DNA of 12,154 nucleotides from Planctomycetota bacterium (lineage in GTDB: Bacteria > Planctomycetota > Phycisphaerae > Sedimentisphaerales > SM23-30), in NCBI GenBank assembly GCA_029573975.1, contig JAKQBU010000495.1, positions 1 to 12,154 on the forward strand, given 5' to 3'. The notes beneath the pieces are model-generated. The model was not told the origin of the DNA, searched no databases, and worked only from the letters and a program-made list of their open reading frames with translations. The position numbers were made by a program, and so were the translations under genes. Below are positions 1 through 5,989 of this stretch, in pieces. Numbering within the stretch: position 1 is the first letter of the stretch; the number at the start of each line of letters is the position of its first letter.

Positions 1-69
1 ACGAAGAAAAAAGAAAAGGCAACCACAAACCCGACCCCGGCGCACACCGAGAAGCACAGAGAGGAAAGT
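1..69 (+). repeat. Dispersed A/G-rich repeat, copy A (degenerate, left end cut)
   Basis: The stretch has the layout of the better copies at 1227 and 10210: an ACGAAGAAAA segment, the joint GGCAACCACA, then spaced A(C/G)AGAG-like units. It is diverged in the middle by a C-rich piece (30-48). The end of the repeat carries the purine-rich AGAGGAAAG that would serve as ribosome binding site for the gene at 78. Confidence 0.55.
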
Positions 70-75
70 AAGTAA
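1..75 (+). CDS. C-terminal tail of an upstream gene (partial)
   Basis: Frame 1 is open from the left edge to a TAA at 73-75 and encodes a Lys/Thr/Glu-rich tail that begins TKKKEKATT and ends REESK. The same tail type, in the same frame relative to the repeat, ends the gene at 879-1307 and nearly ends the ParB-like gene. I therefore read this as the last 24 residues of a gene that starts left of the window and ran into a copy of the dispersed repeat. Only two bases separate its stop from the next ATG. It could also be non-coding repeat DNA that happens to be open; nothing about the function of the upstream gene can be seen. Confidence 0.4.
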   Translation, partial: TKKKEKATTNPTPAHTEKHREESK

Positions 76-77
76 AA

Positions 78-329
78 ATGGATTTACCGGTCATGGCACG
101 GATGCCGCTGGGGGACAGCGAGACGTTTCTGGCCGTCGCGCCCTGCCCGGTGTGCGGCGGGTCGGCGGTGAGCGGGGAATACCAGCTCCTGGAGGGCCAC
201 TGGCAGCTCCGCAACCTGCGGATCTGCCCGGTATGCCAGATCGGCTTCCACGCCAGCGGCCAGGTCAAGGCCGCCAGCCGCCCGCCGCGGCCCCTGGCAG
301 CCTGGGAGAAGTTCCAAAACTGGTATTAA
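78..329 (+). CDS. Small four-Cys zinc-ribbon-like protein, 83 aa
   Basis: I do not recognise a named family. Two CPVC knuckles (Cys23/Cys26 and Cys50/Cys53) 24 residues apart are the pattern of a zinc ribbon, a fold common in small phage proteins that bind nucleic acid or other proteins. The segment between the knuckles is hydrophobic and aromatic, as expected for the two strands of a ribbon, and the C-terminal 25 residues are basic and Pro-rich. The ATG at 78 follows GAGGAAAG by about nine bases. A second in-frame ATG at 93 is possible but has no better upstream signal. The gene is GC-rich like its right-hand neighbours and ends directly at repeat copy B. The function is unknown; metal binding is inferred from the Cys spacing alone. 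Confidence 0.65.
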   Translation: MDLPVMARMPLGDSETFLAVAPCPVCGGSAVSGEYQLLEGHWQLRNLRICPVCQIGFHASGQVKAASRPPRPLAAWEKFQNWY

Positions 330-330
330 A

Positions 331-415
331 ACAAAAGGCAACCATAGAGAGCATAGAGAACACAGAGGACCCGAAGAAAAACGGAGTGAAGGCGTGAACA
401 AAACGGAAAGGCAGG
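331..415 (+). repeat. Dispersed A/G-rich repeat, copy B (intergenic)
   Basis: It starts at the stop codon of the zinc-ribbon-like gene and fills the gap to the next start. GGCAACCATAGAG is followed by AGCATAGAG and AACACAGAG, i.e. ACAGAG-type units every nine bases, then an A/G-rich end that merges into the ribosome site of the gene at 423. Here the repeat lies after a stop codon, so it is not translated as a tail. Confidence 0.6.
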
Positions 416-422
416 TGAGTCG

Positions 423-863
423 ATGGTAGAGATTGAACGGCCAGCCGATCATCTGATGGTGAACCGCACCCAACTGGCCCGGCAGGCCCGCTGGCGGCGG
501 CAGATGCTGGCGGCCGATCGGCTGCTGGCCGCCGGACGGCTCGAGGAGGCCGCGGCGGCGGCGGAGCAGGCGGACGATATCCACGGCTTTGTCGAGGACC
601 GCCGGGACTACCTGTGGCTGCTGGAGCAGATCCGCCGGCGGCAGCGAGCGGACTGCCGCCTGACGGACGGGCGGCTGTACCGGACAGTCGATACGCAGTT
701 GCTGCGGTACGGGCCGCGGCGGGCCTGGAGTGCCCTGACGGCGATCCGCTATGCGGTTGTGTCGGTGCGGGAGTACCAGCGGTATGAGCAGGTGCTCCAG
801 GGGATGATGACGCGGCGGCAGCAGGACCTGATCGACCGCGAGGAACGGACGAAGCTGAGCTGA
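423..863 (+). CDS. Hypothetical helical protein, 146 aa
   Basis: I do not recognise this protein. It is Arg/Ala/Leu-rich and looks almost wholly alpha-helical. Residues 15-50 contain RQARWRRQMLAADRLLAAGR followed by an Ala/Glu-rich helix. Residues 50-75 (DIHGFVEDRRDYLWLLEQIR) look like a second helical pair, and the C-terminal third carries the basic segment TRRQQDLIDREERTKLS. No Cys clusters, membrane segments or signal peptide are seen. The ATG at 423 is preceded by AGGTGAG with seven-base spacing, a good ribosome site. It lies 15 bases upstream of the wHTH-like gene at 879 and probably shares its transcript. Its charge suggests nucleic-acid or protein binding, but that is a guess. Confidence 0.65.
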   Translation: MVEIERPADHLMVNRTQLARQARWRRQMLAADRLLAAGRLEEAAAAAEQADDIHGFVEDRRDYLWLLEQIRRRQRADCRLTDGRLYRTVDTQLLRYGPRRAWSALTAIRYAVVSVREYQRYEQVLQGMMTRRQQDLIDREERTKLS

Positions 864-878
864 CGAAAGGAACGAACG

Positions 879-1307
879 ATGAAGGAACGGAAAAAAAACG
901 GGCTGATGCTGGAAATCCTGCTGAGCCTCTCGCCGGCACCGCCCGCGGCGACGGCGGCGTCACTGGCGGATGATTTATTGCCCGGGGTGCCGCTCGATAA
1001 GGCCCGCCAGAGCATCAGCCAGCAGCTCTGGCAGCTCCGCGTCCGCGGCTGGAACATTACCAAGGATCCCCACGGCCACCTGCTGCTGGACCGGCAGCAG
1101 TACCGGCTGCTGCTGGACTGGAGCCGGCGGCGGACGACCGCGCTGGGCTGCTACGGCGTGCAGCCCTTAACCCCGGCCAACCTGCAGCGCTTCTGCGCGC
1201 TGCTGCTGCCGGACGGGGCAGAAAGTTTAACCACGAAGGACGCGAAGGGCACGAAGAAAAAGGCAACCACAGAGGTCACAGAGAAAACGGAGAAAGGCAA
1301 TGAATAA
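879..1307 (+). CDS. Winged-helix-like small protein with repeat-derived tail, 142 aa
   Basis: This is an unrecognised protein with a plausible winged-helix core at about residues 25-80. A helix (LADDLLPGVPLDKAR) leads to ISQQLWQLRVRGWNI, which looks like a recognition helix, and then a short hairpin (KDPHGHLLLD), the wing. Such small wHTH proteins act as transcription or replication regulators in phages, which is only an inference here. The ATG at 879 has GAAAGG eight bases upstream. From residue 117 the protein runs into the dispersed repeat and gains a tail of about 26 Lys/Thr/Glu residues (begins LTTKDAKGTKKK) before the TAA. Its last eight bases overlap the start of the DUF5131 gene. The tail is unlikely to be part of the folded domain. 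Confidence 0.65.
   Translation: MKERKKNGLMLEILLSLSPAPPAATAASLADDLLPGVPLDKARQSISQQLWQLRVRGWNITKDPHGHLLLDRQQYRLLLDWSRRRTTALGCYGVQPLTPANLQRFCALLLPDGAESLTTKDAKGTKKKATTEVTEKTEKGNE
1227..1297 (+). repeat. Dispersed A/G-rich repeat, copy C (near-consensus, coding)
   Basis: This is one of the two best-preserved copies. TTAACC is followed by three ACGAAGnnn-type units (ACGAAGGAC, GCGAAGGGC, ACGAAGAAA), a GGCAACC joint, then ACAGAGGTC, ACAGAGAAA and ACGGAG. Both halves have a nine-base period, so the repeat keeps a reading frame when it is placed at the end of a gene. It matches copy E at 10210 at nearly every base. Its final GGAG (1289-1292) lies seven bases before the DUF5131 start and is the likely ribosome site. 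Confidence 0.8.
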
Positions 1308-2127
1308 AACAAATATCGCGTGGACGGATTACACCTGGAATCCGATTACGGGGTGTAGCCCCATTAGTGAAGGCTGCCAGAACTGCTACGCCGCAGCGAT
1401 CAATAAGCGATTTCATTTGCCGCAAAAAATTCAGTTTCATTCGGAGCGACTGGAGGAGCCGCTGAAACGGAAAAAACCGAGCATGATATTCACCGGTTCG
1501 ATGACGGATATTTTCCATGAAGATGTGCCCGATGAATGGATTGGCCAGATATCTCGCATCACCATAGCCAGCCGGCAACACACGTTCCAGATATTAACCA
1601 AGCGGATAGATCGTGCCCATGATTTTTATGGTAAGTGGAGCAGGTCCGGGGTATATGGATTTAGTGACAATGTCTGGCTGGGTGTCACTATCGAACATCC
1701 TGACTATCTCTGGCGGGCGAAAAAGCTGTTTCAGATCCCGGCGGCGGTGCGGTTTGTAAGTCTGGAGCCGCTGCTGTGGGAAACAAGACTGGCTCCTGAA
1801 ATGTATGAGATTTCGGATGCAGACGAAGATTCGCCTCCCGGTATGACCCTGTGTGCCTGCGGCCGTCACTGGGAATTTGGCTATGGTATCAGCAGTTATC
1901 GCAATTATTTGTGCGGCGGAATTGATTGGGTGATCGTCGGTGCGGAAACCGGACCGGGACGGCGCCCCTGCAAGCTGGAATGGGTGCGGTCCATCATCAA
2001 TCAGTGCCATGCGGCGGGCGTGCCGTGTTTTGTCAAACAGATCGAGATCGATGGCAAAATCAGCCACGACATGAACGAATGGCCGGAAGATTTACGGGTC
2101 CGGCAGTGGCCGAAGGTGAAACAATGA
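1300..2127 (+). CDS. Phage Gp37/Gp68 family protein (DUF5131), 275 aa
   Basis: Recognised as the DUF5131 (Gp37/Gp68) family. The N-terminus holds NIAWTDYTWNPITGC followed by the three-Cys motif C-x6-C-x2-C (Cys19, Cys26, Cys29). Later family landmarks are the FTGSMTDIFHEDVP segment, FQILTKR, NVWLGVTIE, RFVSLEPLL, the IDWVIVGAETGPGRRPC segment and PCFVKQ near the C-terminus. The three-Cys motif has prompted suggestions that the family resembles radical-SAM iron-sulfur enzymes, and some members occur next to a partner called TcmP; no TcmP is visible here. No reaction is established. An extra CAC pair at about residues 184-186 lies in a variable insert. The gene is clearly less GC-rich than its left neighbours, overlaps the previous gene by eight bases and the next by four (ATGA). 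Length is near the family norm, so it looks intact. Confidence 0.92.
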   Translation: MNKTNIAWTDYTWNPITGCSPISEGCQNCYAAAINKRFHLPQKIQFHSERLEEPLKRKKPSMIFTGSMTDIFHEDVPDEWIGQISRITIASRQHTFQILTKRIDRAHDFYGKWSRSGVYGFSDNVWLGVTIEHPDYLWRAKKLFQIPAAVRFVSLEPLLWETRLAPEMYEISDADEDSPPGMTLCACGRHWEFGYGISSYRNYLCGGIDWVIVGAETGPGRRPCKLEWVRSIINQCHAAGVPCFVKQIEIDGKISHDMNEWPEDLRVRQWPKVKQ

Positions 2128-2495
2128 GCGATAGCAGAGCATATATGTTCACTGCAAAGACGCCGATTCGCGTCCAAAGAAAACGAACCAAGGGCTGGAA
2201 AATGCCGCCCAATACTGTTTATGTCGGTCGTGGCACAAAATGGGGCAATCCATTTATAGTTGGTGACCTGTGGGAAAATCAGGGAATTGACCGGCGGTTG
2301 GCGGTTCGGTTGTTCCGTTATATGTTGCAAGGAGTGCCATCGTTTGCGGCGTTTATGTTTTCTACCTCCATATTAAAAAACAGGCTGGAAATCCTGGAGA
2401 ATATTCATGAACTGCGCGGCAAAAATCTGGCCTGTTGGTGTCCCTTAGATCAGCCATGCCATGCAGATGTTTTGTTGGAGTTAGCGAACAAATGA
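2124..2495 (+). CDS. DUF4326 domain protein, 123 aa
   Basis: Recognised as DUF4326. The N-terminal half contains TPIRVQRKRTKGWKMPPN followed by VYVGRGTKWGNPF (residues 32-44). The C-terminus has LRGKNLACWCPLDQPCHADV with Cys104, Cys106, Cys112 and His113, a constellation that could hold a metal or be catalytic. The family is frequent in phages and its biochemical role is unknown to me. The frame is open further upstream to 1926, but the ATG at 2124 is chosen because it overlaps the DUF5131 stop in an ATGA, follows AAGGTGAAAC, and begins where family similarity begins. It is AT-richer than the flanks and sits between DUF5131 and a zinc ribbon, which suggests transfer of the three as a unit. 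Confidence 0.88.
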   Translation: MSDSRAYMFTAKTPIRVQRKRTKGWKMPPNTVYVGRGTKWGNPFIVGDLWENQGIDRRLAVRLFRYMLQGVPSFAAFMFSTSILKNRLEILENIHELRGKNLACWCPLDQPCHADVLLELANK

Positions 2496-2638
2496 GTGAT
2501 CCAAGAAAGAATTTTGTTTGTCCGGTTTGTGGCACGGTGGTGAACGATATAAATCGACCATGGGGCAAGCAAAGTAAATGTTGGAGATGCAGAGAAAAGG
2601 AACTGATTTTATTGAAAGGAAAAACGCATGAAGATTGA
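2492..2638 (+). CDS. Tiny zinc-ribbon protein, 48 aa
   Basis: Two Cys knuckles, CPVC at residues 10-13 and CWRC at 30-33, separated by 16 residues, make a compact zinc ribbon with a short charged tail. The frame is open upstream to 2435, but the ATG at 2492 overlaps the DUF4326 stop as ATGA and has GGAG at 2477-2480. That start also puts the first knuckle just after a short polar N-terminus. Its end overlaps the next gene by 11 bases. Proteins of this size in phages often bind nucleic acid or act as adaptors; nothing more specific can be said. Composition matches DUF5131 and DUF4326, so it probably belongs to the same cassette. Confidence 0.72.
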   Translation: MSDPRKNFVCPVCGTVVNDINRPWGKQSKCWRCREKELILLKGKTHED

Positions 2639-3173
2639 GACGACGGTAACGATTGAGAAATGTCTGCTCAGCGCCAAGGGCGTGAGCCTGAAGCTGGGGC
2701 GGATGCGGCTGAATATGGGACAACACCAGGAGATCTACCGCATGATCCAGGACCAGGAGCAGGTCCGCGTCAGCCTGGAGGGCGAGGCCAGCCTGTGCCG
2801 GATCAAAAACTGCGCGGTGGACGCCGACGGCGATCAGCCGCGGTTCGACGGCCTGGCCTTCAGCTCGGCCCAGTTCAAGAAGCTGGCCCAGTGGGTCAAG
2901 GACGCCGAGGAGGTGACGATCGTCATCGAGCCGGGCGAGCCGAACATGTTTGCCGGCAGCGATGAGAACTTGTTTGACCAACCCGACCAAAAGAAAGCCA
3001 AGGAGCCGGCGGACGACGACTGGGAGGAGCTGGAGGAGAGAGAGGCCGCGGAACGTGACGGCGATGGCGACGAACCCGATGGCGAAGAAAAGCCATCCAA
3101 ACAGGGAAAGGCCAAGCCCGGCAAAAAGAAGCGGCAGCGGAAGGTCAAGGACCTGATGGCGGGGGAAGCCTAG
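2628..3173 (+). CDS. Hypothetical protein with acidic then basic tail, 181 aa
   Basis: I do not recognise the family. Residues 1-105 look like a mixed alpha/beta domain: alternating hydrophobic strands (IETTVTIEKCLL, VRVSLEGEASLC, EVTIVIEPGE) flank a short helix (FSSAQFKKLAQWVKDAEE). Residues 118-150 are strongly acidic (DDDWEELEERE), and the last 30 residues are Lys/Arg-rich (KKKRQRKVKD). Such an opposite-charge tail is common in proteins that contact DNA or other DNA-binding proteins, but that is inference. The ATG at 2628 has AAAGGA eight bases upstream and overlaps the zinc ribbon. Composition returns here to high GC. Position before replication-type genes would suit an accessory replication protein, without direct proof. 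Confidence 0.68.
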   Translation: MKIETTVTIEKCLLSAKGVSLKLGRMRLNMGQHQEIYRMIQDQEQVRVSLEGEASLCRIKNCAVDADGDQPRFDGLAFSSAQFKKLAQWVKDAEEVTIVIEPGEPNMFAGSDENLFDQPDQKKAKEPADDDWEELEEREAAERDGDGDEPDGEEKPSKQGKAKPGKKKRQRKVKDLMAGEA

Positions 3174-3176
3174 GCG

Positions 3177-3398
3177 ATGCTGACAGAAGCGATCGGTATG
3201 GTGTCGATGGTCCTGGCGGTGGCCGGGGTGTGGCTGAATAACCGCAAGCTGCGCGGCTGCTTCTATCTGTGGCTGGTGAGCAACAGCCTCTCGGCGGTGC
3301 TGCACGGGCAGGCGGGGCTGTGGAGCCTGCTGGCGCGGGATGTGATCTTTCTGGCCCTGGCGGTCGAGGGGATCGTCAAATGGAGAAAGGATCGATGA
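3177..3398 (+). CDS. PnuC-like small membrane protein, 73 aa
   Basis: A short integral membrane protein with about three hydrophobic segments: residues 3-20, 28-45 and 50-66, ending in KWRKDR. The linker GVWLNNRKLRG followed by CFYLWLVSNSL resembles the phage mini-proteins annotated as nicotinamide-mononucleotide-transporter-like, which match one part of PnuC. A full PnuC transporter has about seven helices and 220-250 residues, so this cannot be a complete transporter unless it works as an oligomer. The start at 3177 is three bases after the previous stop, with GGGGGAAG upstream as a possible ribosome site. The stop overlaps or abuts the ASCH start. The substrate is unproven. Confidence 0.72.
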   Translation: MLTEAIGMVSMVLAVAGVWLNNRKLRGCFYLWLVSNSLSAVLHGQAGLWSLLARDVIFLALAVEGIVKWRKDR

Positions 3399-3820
3399 TG
3401 AAAGCGTTGTGTGTGAAACAGCCGTGGGCGAGCCTGATTGCCCGCGGGCATAAACTGATTGAAACGCGGTCCTGGCTTACCACGTACCGCGGTCCGCTGC
3501 TGATTGTGGCCTCGAAAAAAATGGACAACCAGGCCTACCGCCAGTTGGCAGGCGAGCTGGAGAGGCTGGGGATGATCTACGATGCGTTCCCGAAAGGCGT
3601 GGCAGTGTGCTATTGCCGGCTGGCGGATTGCCGGCCGATGGTGGTGTCGGACGAACCGTGGGCCTTCTGCCCGGTTTACTCTGAGGCCGCGGCCTGGGTG
3701 CTGGAGGATATCGTGCCGATTGACGAGCCTTTTCCGGTGAGAGGCCGGCTTGGCTTGTTTGAGGTGGAGCTGCCGGCCCTGGCGGCCGGCCCCGCTGGTA
3801 ATGGCGTTACTGGGGTATAA
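3398..3820 (+). CDS. ASCH domain protein, 140 aa
   Basis: Recognised as an ASCH domain. The N-terminus ALCVKQPWASLIARGHKLIE with TRSW is the family signature, followed by YRGPLLIVASKKMD, the AVCYCRLADC strand segment and the C-terminal PFPVRGRLGLFEVE. ASCH proteins have a PUA-like beta-barrel and bind RNA or modified nucleotides. One branch (YqfB) hydrolyses N4-acetylcytidine, but I cannot assign that activity here. Starts at 3395 (MM) or 3398 (M) are both possible; 3398 is chosen because AGGA (3388-3391) then lies six bases upstream and the family begins at MKAL. A longer start at 3380 is less likely. The last 15 residues after FEVELP are Ala/Gly-rich and outside the domain. Confidence 0.88.
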   Translation: MKALCVKQPWASLIARGHKLIETRSWLTTYRGPLLIVASKKMDNQAYRQLAGELERLGMIYDAFPKGVAVCYCRLADCRPMVVSDEPWAFCPVYSEAAAWVLEDIVPIDEPFPVRGRLGLFEVELPALAAGPAGNGVTGV

Positions 3821-3851
3821 ATTTTAGATCGCTATATATAAGGATACAGCT

Positions 3852-5240
3852 ATGGCACACGCATGGAGGATGGTGGACTGGGCGTTGCTCAATGAGGTTA
3901 ATAAGGAGGGGGGCGAGTGGAAGGATGGCCAGCCGCTGCGTATTTCCGCGTTAAATTATGCGCGGTTTTATTCCAGCGTCGAGCCGGAACGGGCGCGGGG
4001 GTTCGAAATCCAGATCGCCCGGACGGCCGGGCGGGGGCGGGCGGCTCGCGTGTGCGGGCTGTATAAAGGATTGTTGGGCCTGGCCAAAGACAAAAAAGAG
4101 CTGCCGGATGCGGTGCTGCCCACGCGGCGGGGCTGGATTCTGGACCGGCTGAACCAGACGATGGGGCCGCGGTGGATCGCAGAGGAGCTGCAATTTGAGC
4201 CTGACCAGGTGCGTGAGGACCTGCTGATCCTGAAAAAGTGCGGCCTGATTGAGATCGCGGAGTGTGCCTTTGCGGTGGAGGATGAGTACCCCATGAGCAT
4301 GGAGACGGCCGGGGCCAAACCGCCATCGGGGGTTGTCGGCGACGAGGGGGGGCTATTCGCGACCAACCCGGCGGCCTTATATAATCGGAATCAGAATGGT
4401 AATCTGAAAGAAAATCTAATCGGAATCGGAAGTTCCGGCGCGGCGGAGGAAGCGCCGATCCGGGCCAGCTCCGCTGCCGTACCAAATGGCCCGGCTGGAG
4501 GAGAACCGAGGGGCTTGCCGGTCCGCGGCCCCGAGGAAACCGAGCCGAGACCGAAAGCCGAGGACCGAGAGGACGAGAGCCGAGCGGAGGAGGAACCGAA
4601 CGCCGAACCGATGACCCAGCCGAACGGGCCGAGAACCGAAAGCCGAGAGGCCGAGGAGCCGAAGAGCCGAGCGGGGGCCGCGGACCGGCAAGGGGCTAGC
4701 GCCCGGCAAATAAAAGAAACTATCAGCGAACCATACCAGCCCGACCCAAACGAACCCGGCCTAAAAGATCAGCCAGATGGAAAACCGACTTCACAAAAAT
4801 ACGGACCAGGCGGCTCGCTGCTGCCCTGGGATATCGACGCGCTCGAGGTGATGCGGGAGGATCCGCGGCGGTGTTTGCTGGAGGGGCTATCGCCCAATCC
4901 CCGCTATGCCCGCGAACAGGTGATCGACCGGGCACTGGGCTGGTGCAAAAAGCTGCTGCCGCAACTGGAGCCGCCGCTGGGGGCGAGCGACTACGCCCGG
5001 CAGGAGGCCCGCAAGGACGCAGCCTGTATAGAGAACCGGCTGGTGGAGGCATGGGACCGGGAAGGCGGCGGGGAGCTGATCTGCCTGCTGATCGCGGACC
5101 TGCAAAAAATACTGCGTACGCTCCAGCAGCGCGGCAACCGCGGCCGCGGGGAAAACAACGTGATGAAGATCTGGGTGAGCAACTGCCGCAAACTCCACGG
5201 GCTGGGACTCAAACCGTCCCCGTCGTCGCCGCCGCCCTAG
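3852..5240 (+). CDS. Winged-helix protein, candidate phage replication initiator, 462 aa
   Basis: There are three parts. Residues 1-140 form a DNA-binding-like region that starts HAWRMVDWALLNEVN and contains a winged helix at about 92-136 (RWIAEELQFEPDQVREDLLI, then LKKCGLIEI). Residues 170-320 are a low-complexity linker of Glu, Arg, Pro and Lys. Residues 320-450 are a second helical domain starting PWDIDALEVMREDP. A wHTH domain, long linker and C-terminal helical domain is the build of many phage replication initiators or replisome organisers, so I propose that role; no helicase or primase motif is present. The ATG at 3852 follows AAGGA by seven bases, and a TATATA at 3835-3840 could be part of a promoter. 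An AT-rich patch with AATC repeats inside the gene (4381-4430) may be an origin. A general wHTH regulator is the alternative. Confidence 0.72.
   Translation: MAHAWRMVDWALLNEVNKEGGEWKDGQPLRISALNYARFYSSVEPERARGFEIQIARTAGRGRAARVCGLYKGLLGLAKDKKELPDAVLPTRRGWILDRLNQTMGPRWIAEELQFEPDQVREDLLILKKCGLIEIAECAFAVEDEYPMSMETAGAKPPSGVVGDEGGLFATNPAALYNRNQNGNLKENLIGIGSSGAAEEAPIRASSAAVPNGPAGGEPRGLPVRGPEETEPRPKAEDREDESRAEEEPNAEPMTQPNGPRTESREAEEPKSRAGAADRQGASARQIKETISEPYQPDPNEPGLKDQPDGKPTSQKYGPGGSLLPWDIDALEVMREDPRRCLLEGLSPNPRYAREQVIDRALGWCKKLLPQLEPPLGASDYARQEARKDAACIENRLVEAWDREGGGELICLLIADLQKILRTLQQRGNRGRGENNVMKIWVSNCRKLHGLGLKPSPSSPPP
4382..4427 (+). repeat. AATC repeat cluster inside the wHTH gene (possible iterons)
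   Basis: Six AATC words begin at 4383, 4389, 4401, 4413, 4418 and 4424. The 11-mer TAATCGGAATC occurs exactly at 4382-4392 and again at 4417-4427. The patch is A/T-rich within a very GC-rich gene and falls at the junction between the N-terminal domain and the linker. Lambda carries its origin iterons inside gene O in a comparable place. Encoding Asn/Gln/Leu-rich linker residues is the simpler alternative. Confidence 0.45.
4500..4685 (+). repeat. CCGAGA/CCGAAG low-complexity tract in the wHTH gene
   Basis: Short words CCGAG, CCGAA and CCGAGA recur many times, and the 12-mer CCGAAAGCCGAG occurs twice (near 4550 and 4635). They encode a Glu/Arg/Pro linker. The tract has probably grown by replication slippage and marks a flexible hinge, not a folded domain. 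Confidence 0.7.
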
Positions 5241-5311
5241 CTGGTCTGCTAATGAAACCAGGCTGAGGCGATAAACAAAAAACAAAAAAACGAACGGAAA
5301 GGAAAAAAATC
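5241..5311. other. Short A-rich gap with weak hairpin
   Basis: The gap begins with CTGGT and ACCAG arms around an 11-base loop (5241-5261), a weak hairpin without a T-run. It then becomes A-rich (AAACAAAAAACAAAAAAACG) and ends in AAAGGA, the ribosome site for the gene at 5312. It resembles the A-rich leaders made by the dispersed repeat elsewhere but lacks the ACAGAG units. Confidence 0.4.
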
Positions 5312-5842
5312 ATGAACGACCTATTGCATAAACTGTTGAACTTTGTGGACCATTACCGCTACACCGTGATCGGGCTGCTGCTGTGCGGCCTGGTGCTGGC
5401 CGGGGCGGTTACGTTTATGGGCTGCCAGTCCCGCACGCTGGGGCTGCGGCCGGCGGCCGATGGCAGCTACCCGGAGGTGACGCGGCAGGAGCTGGAACGG
5501 CAGGCGATCGATGTGAAGTCCGACCTGGAGCAGAAACGGGCCGCGGCCCAGTTGGCGATCGAGGCGTATAACCAGGAAGTCAGCGCGATCAACGCCCGGA
5601 TCGAGGCCGGGGCGGCGGACCTGGACCGGCAGGACGCGATCAAGGCGGAGGTGTTTGCGGCCGTCTCAGAGATCGGGGGGCAGCTATTGAGCGGCAACCT
5701 GACCGGAGCCGGGCTGGCGACCGCCGGCATGGGATTGCTGGGGGTGGTCGGCACGATCCTGGGGATCGGAGCAACGGCGGACAGTAAACGCAAGGACAGT
5801 ATCATTGCCGCCAAGAGCCAACCCATTACACCTGCGGTTTGA
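5312..5842 (+). CDS. Membrane protein with coiled coil and Gly-rich second segment, 176 aa
   Basis: I do not recognise the family. Residues 17-36 form a strong membrane segment (VIGLLLCGLVLAGAVTFMG) preceded by a basic/aromatic N-terminus. Residues 55-115 are charged and heptad-like (RQELERQAIDVKSDLEQKR), suggesting a coiled coil. Residues 129-154 are a Gly/Ala/Leu-rich hydrophobic segment with several small-xxx-small spacings (GAGLATAGMGLLGVVG), followed by a charged tail. TM, coiled coil, TM is compatible with a lysis protein such as a holin- or spanin-like factor, or an inner-membrane anchor, but no endolysin lies beside it. Cys38 follows FMG, which is a poor lipobox. The ATG at 5312 has AAAGGA about eight bases upstream. 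It is the last gene before the long non-coding stretch. Confidence 0.68.
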   Translation: MNDLLHKLLNFVDHYRYTVIGLLLCGLVLAGAVTFMGCQSRTLGLRPAADGSYPEVTRQELERQAIDVKSDLEQKRAAAQLAIEAYNQEVSAINARIEAGAADLDRQDAIKAEVFAAVSEIGGQLLSGNLTGAGLATAGMGLLGVVGTILGIGATADSKRKDSIIAAKSQPITPAV

Positions 5843-5974
5843 TCGTATAGACATGACCCCGCTGGATTCACGCAGAGCTTTGATTTGTTATCTGACGATG
5901 ATCACGTTCCAGTTCTATGACTGGCTGATGTTGATCCGGGTGATGGATCGGGCGGAGTGGATTGACAAACGGAT

Positions 5975-5989
5975 CGCGGCTACGCCGCG
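5975..5989. repeat. Short inverted repeat, six-base stem
   Basis: CGCGGC, loop TAC, GCCGCG. No T-run follows, so it is unlikely to terminate transcription alone; it could be an operator half-site pair or chance in GC-rich DNA. Confidence 0.4.

Noticed and set aside
1227..1297. CRISPR array suggested by the short regular units
   Set aside because: The units are nine bases apart with no unique spacers of normal length and no cas genes. It is a bipartite tandem-type dispersed repeat.
2481..3305. 274-codon open frame on the minus strand
   Set aside because: It covers parts of three + strand genes that have ribosome sites and overlaps typical of an operon. The product is His/Leu/Gln-rich and without recognisable motifs.
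3807..3851. Sigma70-type promoter before the wHTH gene
   Set aside because: TATATA at 3835-3840 resembles a -10 box, but no -35 hexamer lies at 16-18 bases, and the AT-rich spot could simply be a leader. It is mentioned only as a possibility in the gene entry.
5412..5428. Lipoprotein signal (FMGC, Cys38) in the protein at 5312
   Set aside because: The residue at -3 is Phe where Leu/Val/Ile is expected, and the helix fits a plain membrane anchor equally well.
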